DNA of 64,000 bases from Cruorifilaria tuberocauda. Lineage: Eukaryota > Nematoda > Chromadorea > Rhabditida > Onchocercidae. A program made the position numbers and the translations under genes. The notes under the pieces were generated by a model, which saw only the letters and a program-made list of their open reading frames with translations, searched no databases and had not been told where the DNA came from. The stretch spans positions 83,364-147,363 of the forward strand of contig JABVXU010000110.1 of NCBI GenBank assembly GCA_013365365.1, written 5' to 3'. Positions 46,659 through 59,122 of the stretch are shown piece after piece (the first letter of the stretch is position 1; each line of letters begins with the position of its first letter).

Positions 46659-48936
46659 TCAACTTTCATTTTGCGCGAAGAAAAAATTGCCGGCAATTGG
46701 ATCACCTGGAATATGGAAGCAGAATGCTGCATAATGAGAAATGAAGTTCATTTCAAATTTTCGATAGAATGTTTTCCGTGGGACTACATGTCAGTTTCAA
46801 TGGTACTTTGCATTCCTTCATTCCATCCATACCGATTTTTTTTTTCAGAAATCCTATAATCATACCTAACTTGTGTTTTTCAACGAATTGCTTCGTGTTG
46901 AACTTGGCTCTGCTGTTGATTTTTGGCACTTGTATTCGTCGTCCTTGGTGTTCATATAGGAGAATTATGTAGCGGTGTAAATCGGTACGAGGTTGTGGTG
47001 CAGGACTCCCATACGCCATCTGATGCTGTCCTGAATAATCAAATCATTATTTGAAATAAGATTATTAGCATCGACAAAAATCATTTCAGAATAAGCAATA
47101 TAAAGTAACCTCCGTTAATGCCTTCTTGAATATTACTTGCGGGGATATTTACAACCTGAAATTAAGATATAACCGACACTTCAAATGTGAATAGAATTTC
47201 AAAATTTTTAGAAATTTGCTGTCAAGTTAAAGAATCCAGAATTTAAATTTCAGATCGATTTGATTTAATTACACCTATTAGAAATAATCATTCCTAAAAT
47301 CAAGAAGGAATGTGAGTCAAACCTGCAAAAATAATTGCATTCGATAGCTTTTTGAAAATAAAATCTTTATATGGAATTATTTAGCTAACGTGAAAACAAA
47401 CCAGCCAATGAAGCCACTCAGCTACGGATGGATTCTTCCTTGATAGATTATCCGGATCTGAAGTTTTTTGACTTATTGATTCAAAAATTTTTTACAATCT
47501 AGAGCAATAATTAAAAGCTAGAGTCTTTTATTCTTAAAATAATCTATATTTAATAAAGGCAAAGTGGCAAAGCTAAATACAAAATTTAGTTCGCAACCAA
47601 ACAAATAGAACTTCTGATCCGATTATATTTAAAAACTTATTAATATTTATTTTAATTGTCCAAATTTGAATGCTAGGAAATTGTTTGGAATGCAAAAATT
47701 TTGAAATATACGAAAAGAAAGATCAAACCGATCATGATCATGGAAAATGTCGATTCCGGATCAACATCTAAAGTGACACGTGGTGCAAAGCGAAGATGCC
47801 GTGGTGACATCGTTTGGCCAGGCTGTACTTGTATACCATCCCAATTACACTACAAATAAATACAGTATAGAATTAGGACTTAAATTTGAATTAATTTTCA
47901 CAAAGTTTGTTTTAATTTGGCTAATATTCATCAGTCATAAGACATGAATGCTTTATCAATATATCCCTCACAATAAAAATTACATTTTCATCGATTTTAA
48001 GCCTTTCAAGTGGCAGTTGCCTATTCTGCCTTTTTAAAAAAATGCGAATAAAATAAGCTTTATTTCTCCAGACAAAAAGACCAATAATTTTATAAAGTTT
48101 AATGCTACACAGCATATCCTACATAAAGGTTACAAAATTTTTTCTGAGGGTTACCTAACAGTCATCTTTACTAAGTAAATAAAGTTTATTTACCTTAAAA
48201 AAAAGAAAAAAGTACTTCAAATATAAGAAAACATAAAGATGTATGCTTTTGAAAGGACAAAATACAATTTATTGAAAAAAAAAACTAGCTATTCGTTATA
48301 GATTGCTGTAATTAAAGAAATAAAACATGAAGGATATATTGTCATTTTAAAGTCACATTCACCATAAACTCTAATTTTTAATTTTATACTTTTTGCAGTA
48401 AAGTTAAATGCTCGTCAAATAAGCAAATAACTGAGCGAATAAAATGTTTAGTCGTTATCAAAGCCTGATGAAAGTAATCTTTTAAAGAGAAGAAAAGGAA
48501 GAGGAAAAGAAAAAAGACATAAGAAGCAATACTTTTTGAAAATTTTTATCAAAATATTTCCAACAAATTGTGATAAAGATAATAATAAATTCACAAAAAA
48601 AGAGATCCGGAAGTCTTCAAGTTTTAATGAAAATAGAGAAAAAAAATTACAATTTAAGATTTAAGTAAATTTTTGGACGAAAAAATATTCCTAAGGACTT
48701 ATCAAATTTTGAAATGAATAAATATTTTCATAGGAAAAAACTGCAAAAATTTGTGTAGATTTTTCCCTCTACGTAAACACAGTAACAAAAGAAAAGTATT
48801 TTTAGATTTTTCTAAATTAATGGAGATTTAAAAACAAAGGTTTAAAATAGCTTACATTGAGTAGTTTTGCTGGTGGATTTGCTATAATCTTAGGTGTAAT
48901 TTCGTTTTCCGCAAATTTTGCAGCAAGATCAGCCAT
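46659..48936 (-). CDS. phosphatidylethanolamine-binding protein (PEBP/RKIP family)
   Basis: Six exons in transcript order: 48856-48936, 47729-47849, 47402-47457, 47110-47155, 46866-47030 and 46659-46705. All phases match and give 171 residues. Family signatures are TDPD-type ligand-site DPDNLSRKNPSVAEWLHWLV, VVNIPASNI, GSPAPQPRTDLHRYIILLYE and the late FVEKHKLGDPIAGNFF. PEBPs bind anionic phospholipids and modulate kinases; filarial members such as Ov-16 are abundant antigens. The model starts MADLAAKFAENEI with no signal peptide, so a cytosolic form is predicted, but a spliced secretory exon further upstream cannot be excluded. The C-terminus stops ten residues after DPIA (GNFFFAQNES), shorter than usual: the last helix seen in most members is missing. 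Confidence 0.93.
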
Positions 48937-51045
48937 TCTATCGCGATTGAATAATAAGCGATATTGTGTTTTAGCTATCGAATCACTAAAACTTTGAAGT
49001 AAAAATTAAATTTTAATTTGATCACATGTTATTTCAACAAATAATCAACCATCCACCTACTGTTGTTTTCCTAGAAAAAAGCTTCATAGCTTTATTGTTA
49101 AGATATGCTAGATGATTGAAATCTACACACATACGTTCATAAACTCTTACACACACACAGATACACATACACGCACGCACGCACGCACATATGCAATCCA
49201 ACCTTTTGAAAAGTAAAACAAAACACACAAACATATCCATCTAGTCAAGCACCATCTTTTCTCGATGTGCAATATTTTTTTTCTGTCATTACAATGTTGT
49301 CAGTTAAAAACAAAACAGTTAAAACATCCGGAAAATTTGATTTCGGGAAAGCATTTGAGGAAAATGAAATGAAAATGAAATAAAATGAAATTGGACATAT
49401 TAAATGATACATCACATAAATAACATCATTTTTTTTGCTACTTTTATTATTACTTCAGCAAAAACAAAAATTTATTTTATTGTCAAAACATGCTAATAAA
49501 GAAAATCTATGATAAAAGTTGATAAATGTAGTAATTTTTTCCGCATGCAATAATCTAATCAACCATAAATTAGATTGGAATTTAATTTTGATGAATTTAT
49601 ATAACTTGTTATCATGCATGATATTGACAATTTCGAATTTAACACTTAATTATATGAAATAAATAAAAAAATCTGTGGAACAGAACTAAAACATTTTAAA
49701 CAATAAAAATGTATTTAAACTATAATTTTTCACCAAAATTTCCTAGGCAAAAGTCATTAGCAATGAGCCATTTTTTTTCAGCGAAAACAAAAGTTTGTTA
49801 TTGATGTTACAAAGTGATTCATCGATGAACGAACTGATTTTATAAAGTGAATTTCTTGTAAAGTATAATAAATTATTGTGGTAAAAATTTACTTAGCATA
49901 GAAATATTTGCTAAGTGTTGATTATACTTATATGAGAAGCAATTAATTATTTATAATCTCTATGATTTGTTCTTTTTTTTTTTGCTTTATATTTTGCTCA
50001 ATTCATTTTTATTATTTCTTTTTTGGACATTAATTATTCTATGATAACAAGAACAAGAAATAGAAAAAAAATTGTATATTGTGTCTAGAATCTGCAATAT
50101 ATATTGCGGTATATTTAAAATATAGAGTAAATTTTTGTATGTCAAAAGTTTTTATCCCTCATTTACAGGGTGAAATAATAACTTTGATAGATTTTAAATT
50201 ATAGAATGAATTTGATTGTGGATTGAATTCAATTTACAATGATTAATTAGTTGGAAATGTAAAAAGTTTTATTTTTCATAGACTTTATAGATACTATTAT
50301 ACATTTTTTTCAAATGAATCATTTCATAGCAATATTTTAATATTGCACTAAACGGATGAATTTTAAAAAACTTCTCATCTTACAGAGAGGAAAAAAAACG
50401 AGTTCTGGCAGAAAATTGTAATTTTCGGATTGATTTTTGCTTTCAATAATGATTCAGAGATCAAACGATGATACTTACCTCATGCTTGAAATAATTTGAA
50501 CGAAATTTAGGATTAAATTATCAAATTAAACAATACCAATAAAAGAAAATAAGATTGATTTAAACACTAAGCAATCCACAAAAAATCTTTATTTTGTTTT
50601 CGTTTTCGTTTTTTTTTTTTGTAATTTCTTTCAAGTATATTCTATGGCAATATATCGTTGACATTAGGATTCATTTTTGACATCCTATTCTAAGTTCGAT
50701 GGATGGTTGCACTTAGCATTCATCATTTTGATGATACATTTAATAAATCGTTTGTTTAATTTGCTCATATTTTATTCGTCTTTTAGATCACAAATAAATA
50801 AATTTTACATTGACGATAAGAGTGATAAAATTATAAAATAGATACAGATGATAGTATTAAAAAATGAGTAGAAACTGTCAAAATACAGTTTTTTCTTTTT
50901 TTGTTTAACTATAAACAGTACTTAGTAGTACTTACATAGTATATTAGCAAACAATTACGTAGTCGAGATTTCCGTAAAATATAAAGGAGTGATTGATAGT
51001 TTTATAGATTAAAAAAAATAAATCTACAGCATAATTCTAAAACAA
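48937..51045. other. AT-rich intergenic region with a short CA/GCAC tract
   Basis: About 2.1 kb with no coding pattern. A short ACAC/GCACGCAC simple repeat lies at 49150-49190. Confidence 0.5.
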
Positions 51046-52021
51046 ATGTTCCATTTTTTCAAAACAATATTTCTTGCTATACTATTGCCGTGCACAGGTA
51101 TTTCTTCCACCTTTTCTAAAGAAGCGGAACAAAGTTTTATAGTAAAAGTATTCCAAGTTCTTTATTCAGTTTTTTTCTTTTTTCATTTCTAATTGAAATA
51201 TTTTTCTTACCACATTTTGATTATAATGATAAAATATTTTCATTTAGTCTAATTTAAATTTATTGAAAGTAAAGACATTTTATTATTCTTATTCTTTTTA
51301 AATTATTCAAAATATTTATTGAACATATAATTTGTACAATAACTTTCCAAACTTAAATTAAATTTTCAGTCACTGAATGGCAATGCATTTTCTGCTATTA
51401 TCCATATAATCCACAACCATATCCAAATATTTATCCTGATTTATATCCACCAATTATCACTCCTACAACACTTATTCCAACCTATCCATGTATGTTATTC
51501 TTTCCTTTTTTTATCCCCTTTGAAACGCTAATTTTATTTTTCTTAATTTGAGATAAACTTGTTAATCTCTTTTGAAATGTAAAATTTAACAATATTTCCA
51601 GTTATTGGTCCATGCGTGAATGATCAATGTCCAACCGGATATGCTTGCTATAATTCTCGATGTGTAGCTGTATCTAATCATTGCAAGTTTTGTATTCATT
51701 ACAAGATTAATTCAGATTACTTTATCAAACTATTTAAAATGATGGGTAGGAATTTAAGAGTTAAATTTAGGAGAAAATTATAAACGTATATCGTTCAAAC
51801 GATACATGAATTTCGGTTTATATCAATTAACAGTTATCAATTAGTTATAACATTGATATCAAGAATTAAATTTTAAGATATCACTTTTATTCTGCTTAAA
51901 TATCGAGTTGTTTTTTTAATGATAAAAATATTATCCTTGTAAATTTCCATTTTCAGATGGTCCATGCATTGGCAACCAATGTCCAATAGGATTTTGCTAC
52001 AATGGTCAATGTGTGGGATAA
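51046..52021 (+). CDS. small secreted cysteine-rich protein, Pro/Tyr-rich stalk plus two CPxGxxC modules
   Basis: Four exons, 51046-51097, 51370-51489, 51602-51745 and 51957-52021 (TAA), give 126 residues with phase 1 at each junction. Residues 1-17 are a signal peptide (MFHFFKTIFLAILLPCT). A Pro/Tyr-rich stretch follows (YYPYNPQPYPNIYPDLYPP). Two short modules share one plan: GPCVNDQCPTGYACYNSRC and GPCIGNQCPIGFCYNGQC, that is G-P-C-x4-C-P-x-G-x(1-2)-C-x-x-x-x-C. They are separated by an insert of about 30 residues that is charged and Cys-poor. The modules resemble nematode EB-like cysteine repeats of secreted or cuticle-associated proteins. No enzyme function is suggested. The donor at 51745 was chosen because it keeps phase; an earlier donor after the first module would remove the insert. 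Confidence 0.78.
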
Positions 52022-52165
52022 AATAAAACAGGAAGAAAGAGGCGAGAAAGAGAGAGAGAGAGGAGGAAGAGAGAGAATTGGTTTATAAAAATATTATAAC
52101 CGTTTACGACTACAATATACTCTATTTGTTCGAAACATTTCATCCTGACTAATTTCGCTTTTTTC

Positions 52166-52171
52166 AATAAA
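52166..52171 (+). terminator. candidate poly(A) signal of the secreted cysteine-rich gene
   Basis: AATAAA 145 bases after the stop codon, followed by a T-rich run. Confidence 0.55.
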
Positions 52172-53478
52172 GATTGATTTTTTTTCATACCATTAGATCA
52201 ATAATGTAATCCTAAAATTACATAGCTATAGTCAATTTTTTTTTAAGTTTGTACTTTTATCATTTGAATTATTGATCGATTAGATGAATTTTAGTGTATA
52301 AGTTTTAAAAGTTATTATAAATCAGATTGTTGCTCGATTTTTCGTCTTGACAATGAGTGTAAATTTCCAAAATGATACTTCTAACTCATTGCTAACTTGG
52401 TAAAGTATTTCATTTCGAGTATGAAAAATGGAATTTACATTTGATAATGAATAAATACATTTGAATTGTAGTGGATATATTTTACGATAAATGGGTAATT
52501 TTTTTTGCTCAAATATTTTCAAACTTAATACCCAATTAGAAAATTACATATTACTCTTTTTTTTTTCGGAACTCTTCGCGCTACATTCTAAATTACTGTA
52601 TCCATTAAATTATTAAATGAATAAAACATCCACAAGCAGGCAGAATTATACAAGAAAAAATCAATTACTTGAACCATAATTATAAATTTTCAATTTATAG
52701 TAACTGTTCATTGCATTGATTGGAACTTCCAGTCTTATTTATCAAAATTTCCATTTAATATTTGTTTTTCCTGAACCATACACTTTAATGGAAAAAGAGG
52801 TTTTAAAGAGAAATGAATAATTTCAATTACTTTTTGGTTTTCTGACAATTTAAATGGATAAAGGAAAATATGAATGAGTGCATTTAATTGCCGTGACAAA
52901 CATTTTTGCGTTATTTGCGAATAGCAAAAGTAATTTAGTGTAACGGTAAAGTGACCTCATAAGTATTTGAACTTTATTTTAAACTTCCAAAGCTTTTGAC
53001 AAATGATATCAGTAAGTGCCAGTAACGATGGTGAGAAACGCTTATGAGATAGAAAGGGAGAGAAAAAGGTACATATACTTTTTCTAAAATAAACTTGTAC
53101 TGATTAAAAAATCGAGGAATAAGATCAAAAAACGAAAAGTGGTCATGAAGTAAATGCTACTGCCTGAGAGGTCAAAGAATTGATGAGAATGTTTGAAAAG
53201 AAGCCACCGAAAATTGTAATATATCAAAAAATCTTCATTACTTGCAACAATCAAACATTTTTCTGACAAAAAAGTCGCACAAATTACACTGATTAATGAG
53301 CTGCTTTACCTGCTTCATGTACTTCCGCTAAATACTAATCGAACCTTTTTCTGCAGACATAGCAAATGCAACAGTGCAGTAGATGAGCTAACTGATAAGA
53401 CGGAGTAAAATCGGATAACAAACTAAATAACAAAATAATTGTTTTATCAGATGAATTCGTATTCTTCTTTTCTGTTTC
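52172..53478. other. convergent gene ends, nothing seen
   Basis: AT-rich spacer between the secreted protein gene (+) and the first elongase (-). Small open frames only. Confidence 0.5.
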
Positions 53479-54844
53479 TCATTGTTGAGCTTTCATACTC
53501 TTTTTATGCTCGATATATTTCTTTCCACCATTTGCATAATAAGATACATAGTAAAAACGTATCCAGAGTACCAGATAAGTTACTTCCATTAATGTACCAA
53601 GCGCAAAACCTCTCAACGTGACAGCATAGTTATTTGTTGTGGTAAGAGCAAGAATAGCCAAATGTATCATTACAACATGTGTTATGGCAAACTGTAAATA
53701 TTCATTTCTATATTATATAGAATTTTGTCATAAACATTATTAAGTCATCAGCAAGAAAAAATTCTTTAAGAACAAATTGTTTTTATGTCTTAATTATAAC
53801 TATTATCTGAATTCACATATGATCTGAAAAATATATAAGTAGTTCTGAAACACTGGAGGCTTCAAAAATGCCAACACAATGAAATTGAAAATTAATAAAC
53901 AAACCTGAATAATCTGACCAAACGTTATGAACTGAGCGATCTGTGGTGGGACACGTATACGAAGTGATCGTAGCATGTAATAACTGAAAAAATAGGGAAT
54001 ATCTTCTGATGAATGTAACGAGGGAAATTTAATTTGAAATTCCAAAAGTAATAAATCTACTATAAAGAACTGCGTTTTCAACGTTAATTGCTCTAAACTT
54101 TCTACCTATACATGAAGGAATGCACGATATAATTGAGCCAGACGACCCAAATCATATAAGCATTTTTATTGGCATATGTAACGATTGCAAAGTATCCTGT
54201 AAGCGCATGATGATACCAATGCATCAACATTAATGGACGTTTCCTCAATACGATAAATATCGTATCCATAAGTTCCGGAATTTTTGAGACAATCCATAAG
54301 AAAGTCCAATAACCGGCAATGTTATCAGTGAAGCATGGTCCTATTTCAGTGAATGTACCTAAATGATAAAGTAAATCCAAAATATAATACGAAATTGTAT
54401 TAAAATTGATTTTTTAATAGTAATTGCGAGAGGATAAAAAGGAAATTGAAATTTAGCTTTATCTTTTAGTATAATATGAAAGCAAACCACAAGAAATTTC
54501 TTTAATAACAAGCGGAACAATCAAATTGCTAACACATAAAGGTAAAAGTAAAGAACAAGGAAAGAAAGCATGAAGTTCTAACTGATATATCCTTTGGTAG
54601 CCATTTGTTTCAGGAAAACAGGTGCTATCTTAATGACACCAAGAATACTGAAAATAGCAAGCAAAGCATTCCAAATAACAAGTGGTTGCTGCAAATCATA
54701 TGGTTTTCGATCACGCATAGCATATTTGATAACAAATATGGTAACCACATATGTTAATGATATATTTAACACAGTCCATTCCATTTCTGATGCCCATTTT
54801 CGTGCTGGTTCAAATTCGAATTTGGTTCCAAATATGAATTCCAT
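53479..54844 (-). CDS. ELO-family very-long-chain fatty acid elongase (3-ketoacyl-CoA synthase)
   Basis: Four exons in transcript order: 54583-54844, 54106-54358, 53905-53983 and 53479-53691. Phases 1, 2 and 0 match and give 268 residues, the usual ELO size. Signatures are KIPELMDTIFIVLRKRP, the histidine box HWYHH, and WVVWLNYIVHSFMY, then SYYMLRSLRIRVPP. Several hydrophobic segments predict the seven-helix ER membrane fold. The tail GGKKYIEHKKSMKAQQ is basic and may act as an ER-retention signal. ELO enzymes condense malonyl-CoA with acyl-CoA. The HWYHH form is usual for C. elegans ELO members acting on saturated or branched chains. A second elongase lies 4.3 kb upstream on the same strand. 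The start is the first ATG after an acceptor at 54866. Confidence 0.94.
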
Positions 54845-54865
54845 TATACCCTGATAGCTTGGTCT

Positions 54866-54868
54866 CTG
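54866..54868 (-). promoter_or_regulatory. possible spliced-leader acceptor of the downstream elongase
   Basis: CCTCTTTTGCAG on the minus strand lies 21 bases before the presumed ATG: a strong acceptor with no obvious coding exon upstream. Confidence 0.5.
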
Positions 54869-57800
54869 CAAAAGAGGGAAAAAATAAAAGAAGAACGAAC
54901 CAAATAAACCATTAATTAAAACAAAGAATTTTTTCATTTAATAATAGAAAAGAGTTAATAATGATGAAATTTAATGCAAATAAAATATTTACACAATATA
55001 TTATAAATTTAACTAATATTCCTATAAATTGTATCCATAAATCAACGATTATTTTACTTATTTAACTTTCATCGTTTTTTTTTTCCTACCAAAATACTAT
55101 TGGTGATATTTCAGTGATATAATATTTCGCGCAAGAATGATAGGAAATGATGATATGGGAGAGAAAAGAGAGGAGAGAGCAAGAGAAACAGCGGAGAGAG
55201 AGAGAGAGAGAAAGAGGGAGGGAGAGAGAGATACCTGAATACGTTGAAAAAAAAATATTGAGAATGTTTAAAACGCGAATCCTAACTGCAAACATTTTTA
55301 TCATTTCTCTTCCTCTCGTTTTTTTTTTCTTGCTAAAAAAATAATGCATATATTATAAATGGGAAAAATAGTAACAAACGCAAACCAATAGATCATATAA
55401 ATAATCATATATATGTATGATTAATATGTATATATTGATATTCAATATACACATACAGATATAGTGAAGCATACAGAACGCTACTACCATTACATAATCG
55501 GCATTATCATTTTTACTAACGTATAATGCTATCATTGATGGAAGAAAAAAGCAGAAGAAACTTTCCAAAGATAATTAATAAAAAAAATTACAAAACTTTA
55601 TACGGCACCATCGTTTCTCTTATCAGCAAAAATAAAAATGAGTAAAATGAGAGATAAAACTGAATGATCTTCGCTTCTTTCACTCCTTTCCTTCCTACCT
55701 TTCAATTTCTTGCTCTTCTCGTTATCAGTCCATTAATGAATGAAAGAGAAAAAAATCAACGAGCAAAATGAAATAACGGAAAAGATAAGAGAATGATAAC
55801 AGAGAAATTTGAAGTATGAGTAAAACGAGAAAGATGAATGGAATAAATAGTCTATTACTGTATGGTTAATCGACTATAAAATATTTTAGACGATGATAAG
55901 GTTTAGAATGTGATAATGTGGTGAAAGTTTTATTGCAAGCAAATACATATGCATATACAGTACATATATCATATCCTAATATATGCTTGATCATTTTCAC
56001 TCTTTCGCCTTACCATATTTATTTTCTCCTATCTCGAAGCAAATTTGTTTCACTAACATTATATCTGAAAGAGAAAGAGAGAGAGAGCAGAACAAAAATT
56101 CTTGTAAAATGAATCTATGGTAACTCAATCTTCCCTATTAATCCACTCCTACAAATCTTCATCAACGGATAATTATTTTACGTAATTATTTAAATTATTA
56201 TCACATGAAATACGAAATAAGTAACGAATTTTATGTAATTAATTCCATCAGAAACAGGAATTTAAGTGCTAAATTTCATAATTGATTGATTTCATAAGTA
56301 GTAAACAATTTTTCTCTTTTAGTCTAAAATCATAATCTTGATATTTCCTAAATTTATTACATATTATTCTTCAGGAAAATCTAAAAATCTCACATATTTT
56401 TATGCCAAACTGATTCATAATAAATTTAAATTTAATTAAAAATTTAAAGACAAGAAGAGAGAGGGGAGAAGAAAGGAGAGAAAAATGAAGAGAAGGGAAA
56501 ATATAATAGAATGGGAGAATTTAATATAAGAAATGTTAATTTCAACTCGAAATTAATTTATCATCGTAATTGAATTAATTCTTCGTCTAATCATTTCTTT
56601 CTTTTTAATATGCAATAATAAAGGGAAGAAAATATTAGTGAATGTAAATGAAATTGTAGTAATGCTAAAAGCAACTTAACTTATACTATAAGTAATACAT
56701 TATCATAAGAAATACAAAATACAATACAACGTATCATACATATATCCGATTGATCAATCCATCTCTAAACGTATTACGTCAATTACGTGATAATTTCAAT
56801 GGAAATGTAGCAAACATTGGAGGTTAACTTGAAACAATAATTTATTAAGCAAATGATATTCAATAAATAATGAATGATAGGATGACGTATACCCACCCCT
56901 CTGTTATCGTCCCTTGTCCCTCTCCCTCTCTCTCCCTCTTCCATTACCAAACAATTCCGGACAGATCAAAAATCGATAAGGGATGGCAAGCATAGCTACC
57001 TTTTCTCTCTTTCCCTCTCTCTCCCTCTTTATCTCTCTCTCACCTTTTGTATCCTTTTTGGCTAAAATTAAAAAAATTTTTTTTTCTGGATTTCAAAAAT
57101 ACTTCTGAAAGTATCCATTTATCCTCTTCCCACTTTCATTTTTCATTCATTTCATACAAAATAAAAAAATGAAATACCAGCAAAAAAATTTCTTTGTGAA
57201 GGAAGAAAAAAGAAGAATTACGTTCCTTTTTTTAACATAGAATTTAAAGAATATGAGAATGCAAAATAATCAGTCATTTCAAGCGATGCTATTTGATTAT
57301 CACTTATATTCACGTTTAATAAATACGTGACGATATTAGCAAAAAGAAAATCGAAACTGTAATATATAGCAAATAATTTGTTCATGCAGTAAAAAAATAA
57401 ACTTTGTTGAATTAACATCAACTGAAGATTTACATTTGCAAATTAATTGAATCGTTCAGTTATGACCAACGAAGCAACATTTGATGCCACTTAATATATT
57501 AAGTTTCGTAATCAATGGAAAACTGGAACAATCTTTCGTACATCACCCTCATCTTCAAAGAGGTAAAACCTGAATAGAATGGATCAAGGGAAGAGCGATT
57601 AATTGATGTGTAATACACTACAACCGGTTTCCTGGTAAAGAATCAAATCTAACCTTACGAAAAGTATCAGTGAAAATCAAAAGATGGTCTTTGACCCATC
57701 TCACTGTTCGCATGGATATAAGAGAAATGACCTTTAACTTAACATTCTATCTTTCCTTTATTGCTGATTAACCAGGAATTTATAAAGAATGTTGAACGAG

Positions 57801-59122
57801 AAGATCCCTCTACTATATACTTTATCGTACCTCTCCTTTTTTATTTAAATAAATTGTTACTCAGAACAAAATTCATTCACTGACTAGTTATGTGTGATGG
57901 AAGAAAGTCTAGAAAATAGCCAAAACTTCTTGAAAGATATGACTTCATGCAGATTTATTGGAACGATTTTTAATATGCCCAACTTGAAATACAGCAATGT
58001 CAATCATAACAAAGGAAACAATATGATAAGTCTTAATACCGTTAATATTTCAAGTTTTGAGATAAAAAAAACGACCTATTTTTTAAATGAATCGATAATG
58101 TGAGAATATCGGCGTATTAGGCAAAGTTATCAACAATTCCATATAAATCATAAAAAAAGACAACAAATATTCCATTTTGATATGCAGTACAAAAAAAGGC
58201 CAAGAAAAATTCTGGTTATAATGACCTTGTGAAAGGAATGATATCAGTGGAACAAATAGTTGTAGAAGCAGAACTACTTCATTGTATTATTGATATGATA
58301 AAATGCTGATTGATGATGACACGAAAACGGAGAAACCAGCAATAAGTGAAAATGAAACTAATTCAAAAAAACTGACTCAGTGATAGACAATTATGTCCAG
58401 GCATATTTCATTCTATCTCTGCAATTAAATTTCCAGTCGATTGAATAACTTTAAAATCAACTGTAATAATAACAAAATAACATTCAAACAGAAAGAGTAT
58501 AAAATTATTTCAAAATTTAAAATTCTTAAGAAAAAGTGCAAGATTTTGCCTTTCCCTAAAATTTCTAATGATTTTGTAACAATAAGATGCACTGCATCAT
58601 AAACAAAAAACTGAACAAGCAGCACAGTAAACGACAACAAACCAACAACATTCTATACTAAATGAAGATATGATAGGAAAATAGAAATGGTTATGAGAGA
58701 AAGAAGCACGTGACCTCATCAATATACGAAAAAGCTCAGAAAACAATTAAAAGATCTGCTGACATATTACCTCTACTTAATGGCATTATTTCCAGGTCAG
58801 CGCTACAATACCCCCACTACTTTGCCTCACTTTCCATAACAAAGAATAAATCGTCTTCTCCACGCCCATTTTCATCGATCTATAAGAATTCCTTCTCCCA
58901 CATGCTTTTATACTGCACAATAATGTTCAGTTACCTGAAATAACGCAGTTAGCAGATCTTTAATAACAATGCATTTTCAAGAAATCAATGAGAAAATCGT
59001 CTGATTAATTCCAATCCATTCTGTTTCATATGAAAAAAAGGAAGAAACTAATCAATTTATTCAGATTTAGAAGGTCCTCAATTCATAGGTACAAGAATTA
59101 AAGTATAATCCTAGAAAACATG
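54869..59122. other. intergenic between the two elongases
   Basis: About 4.3 kb of AT-rich DNA with GA-rich tracts (near 55190-55230 and 56455-56510) and CT-rich tracts (near 56920-56940 and 57000-57045). Scattered frames of 60-90 codons look random. No third elongase remnant was noticed. Confidence 0.5.
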
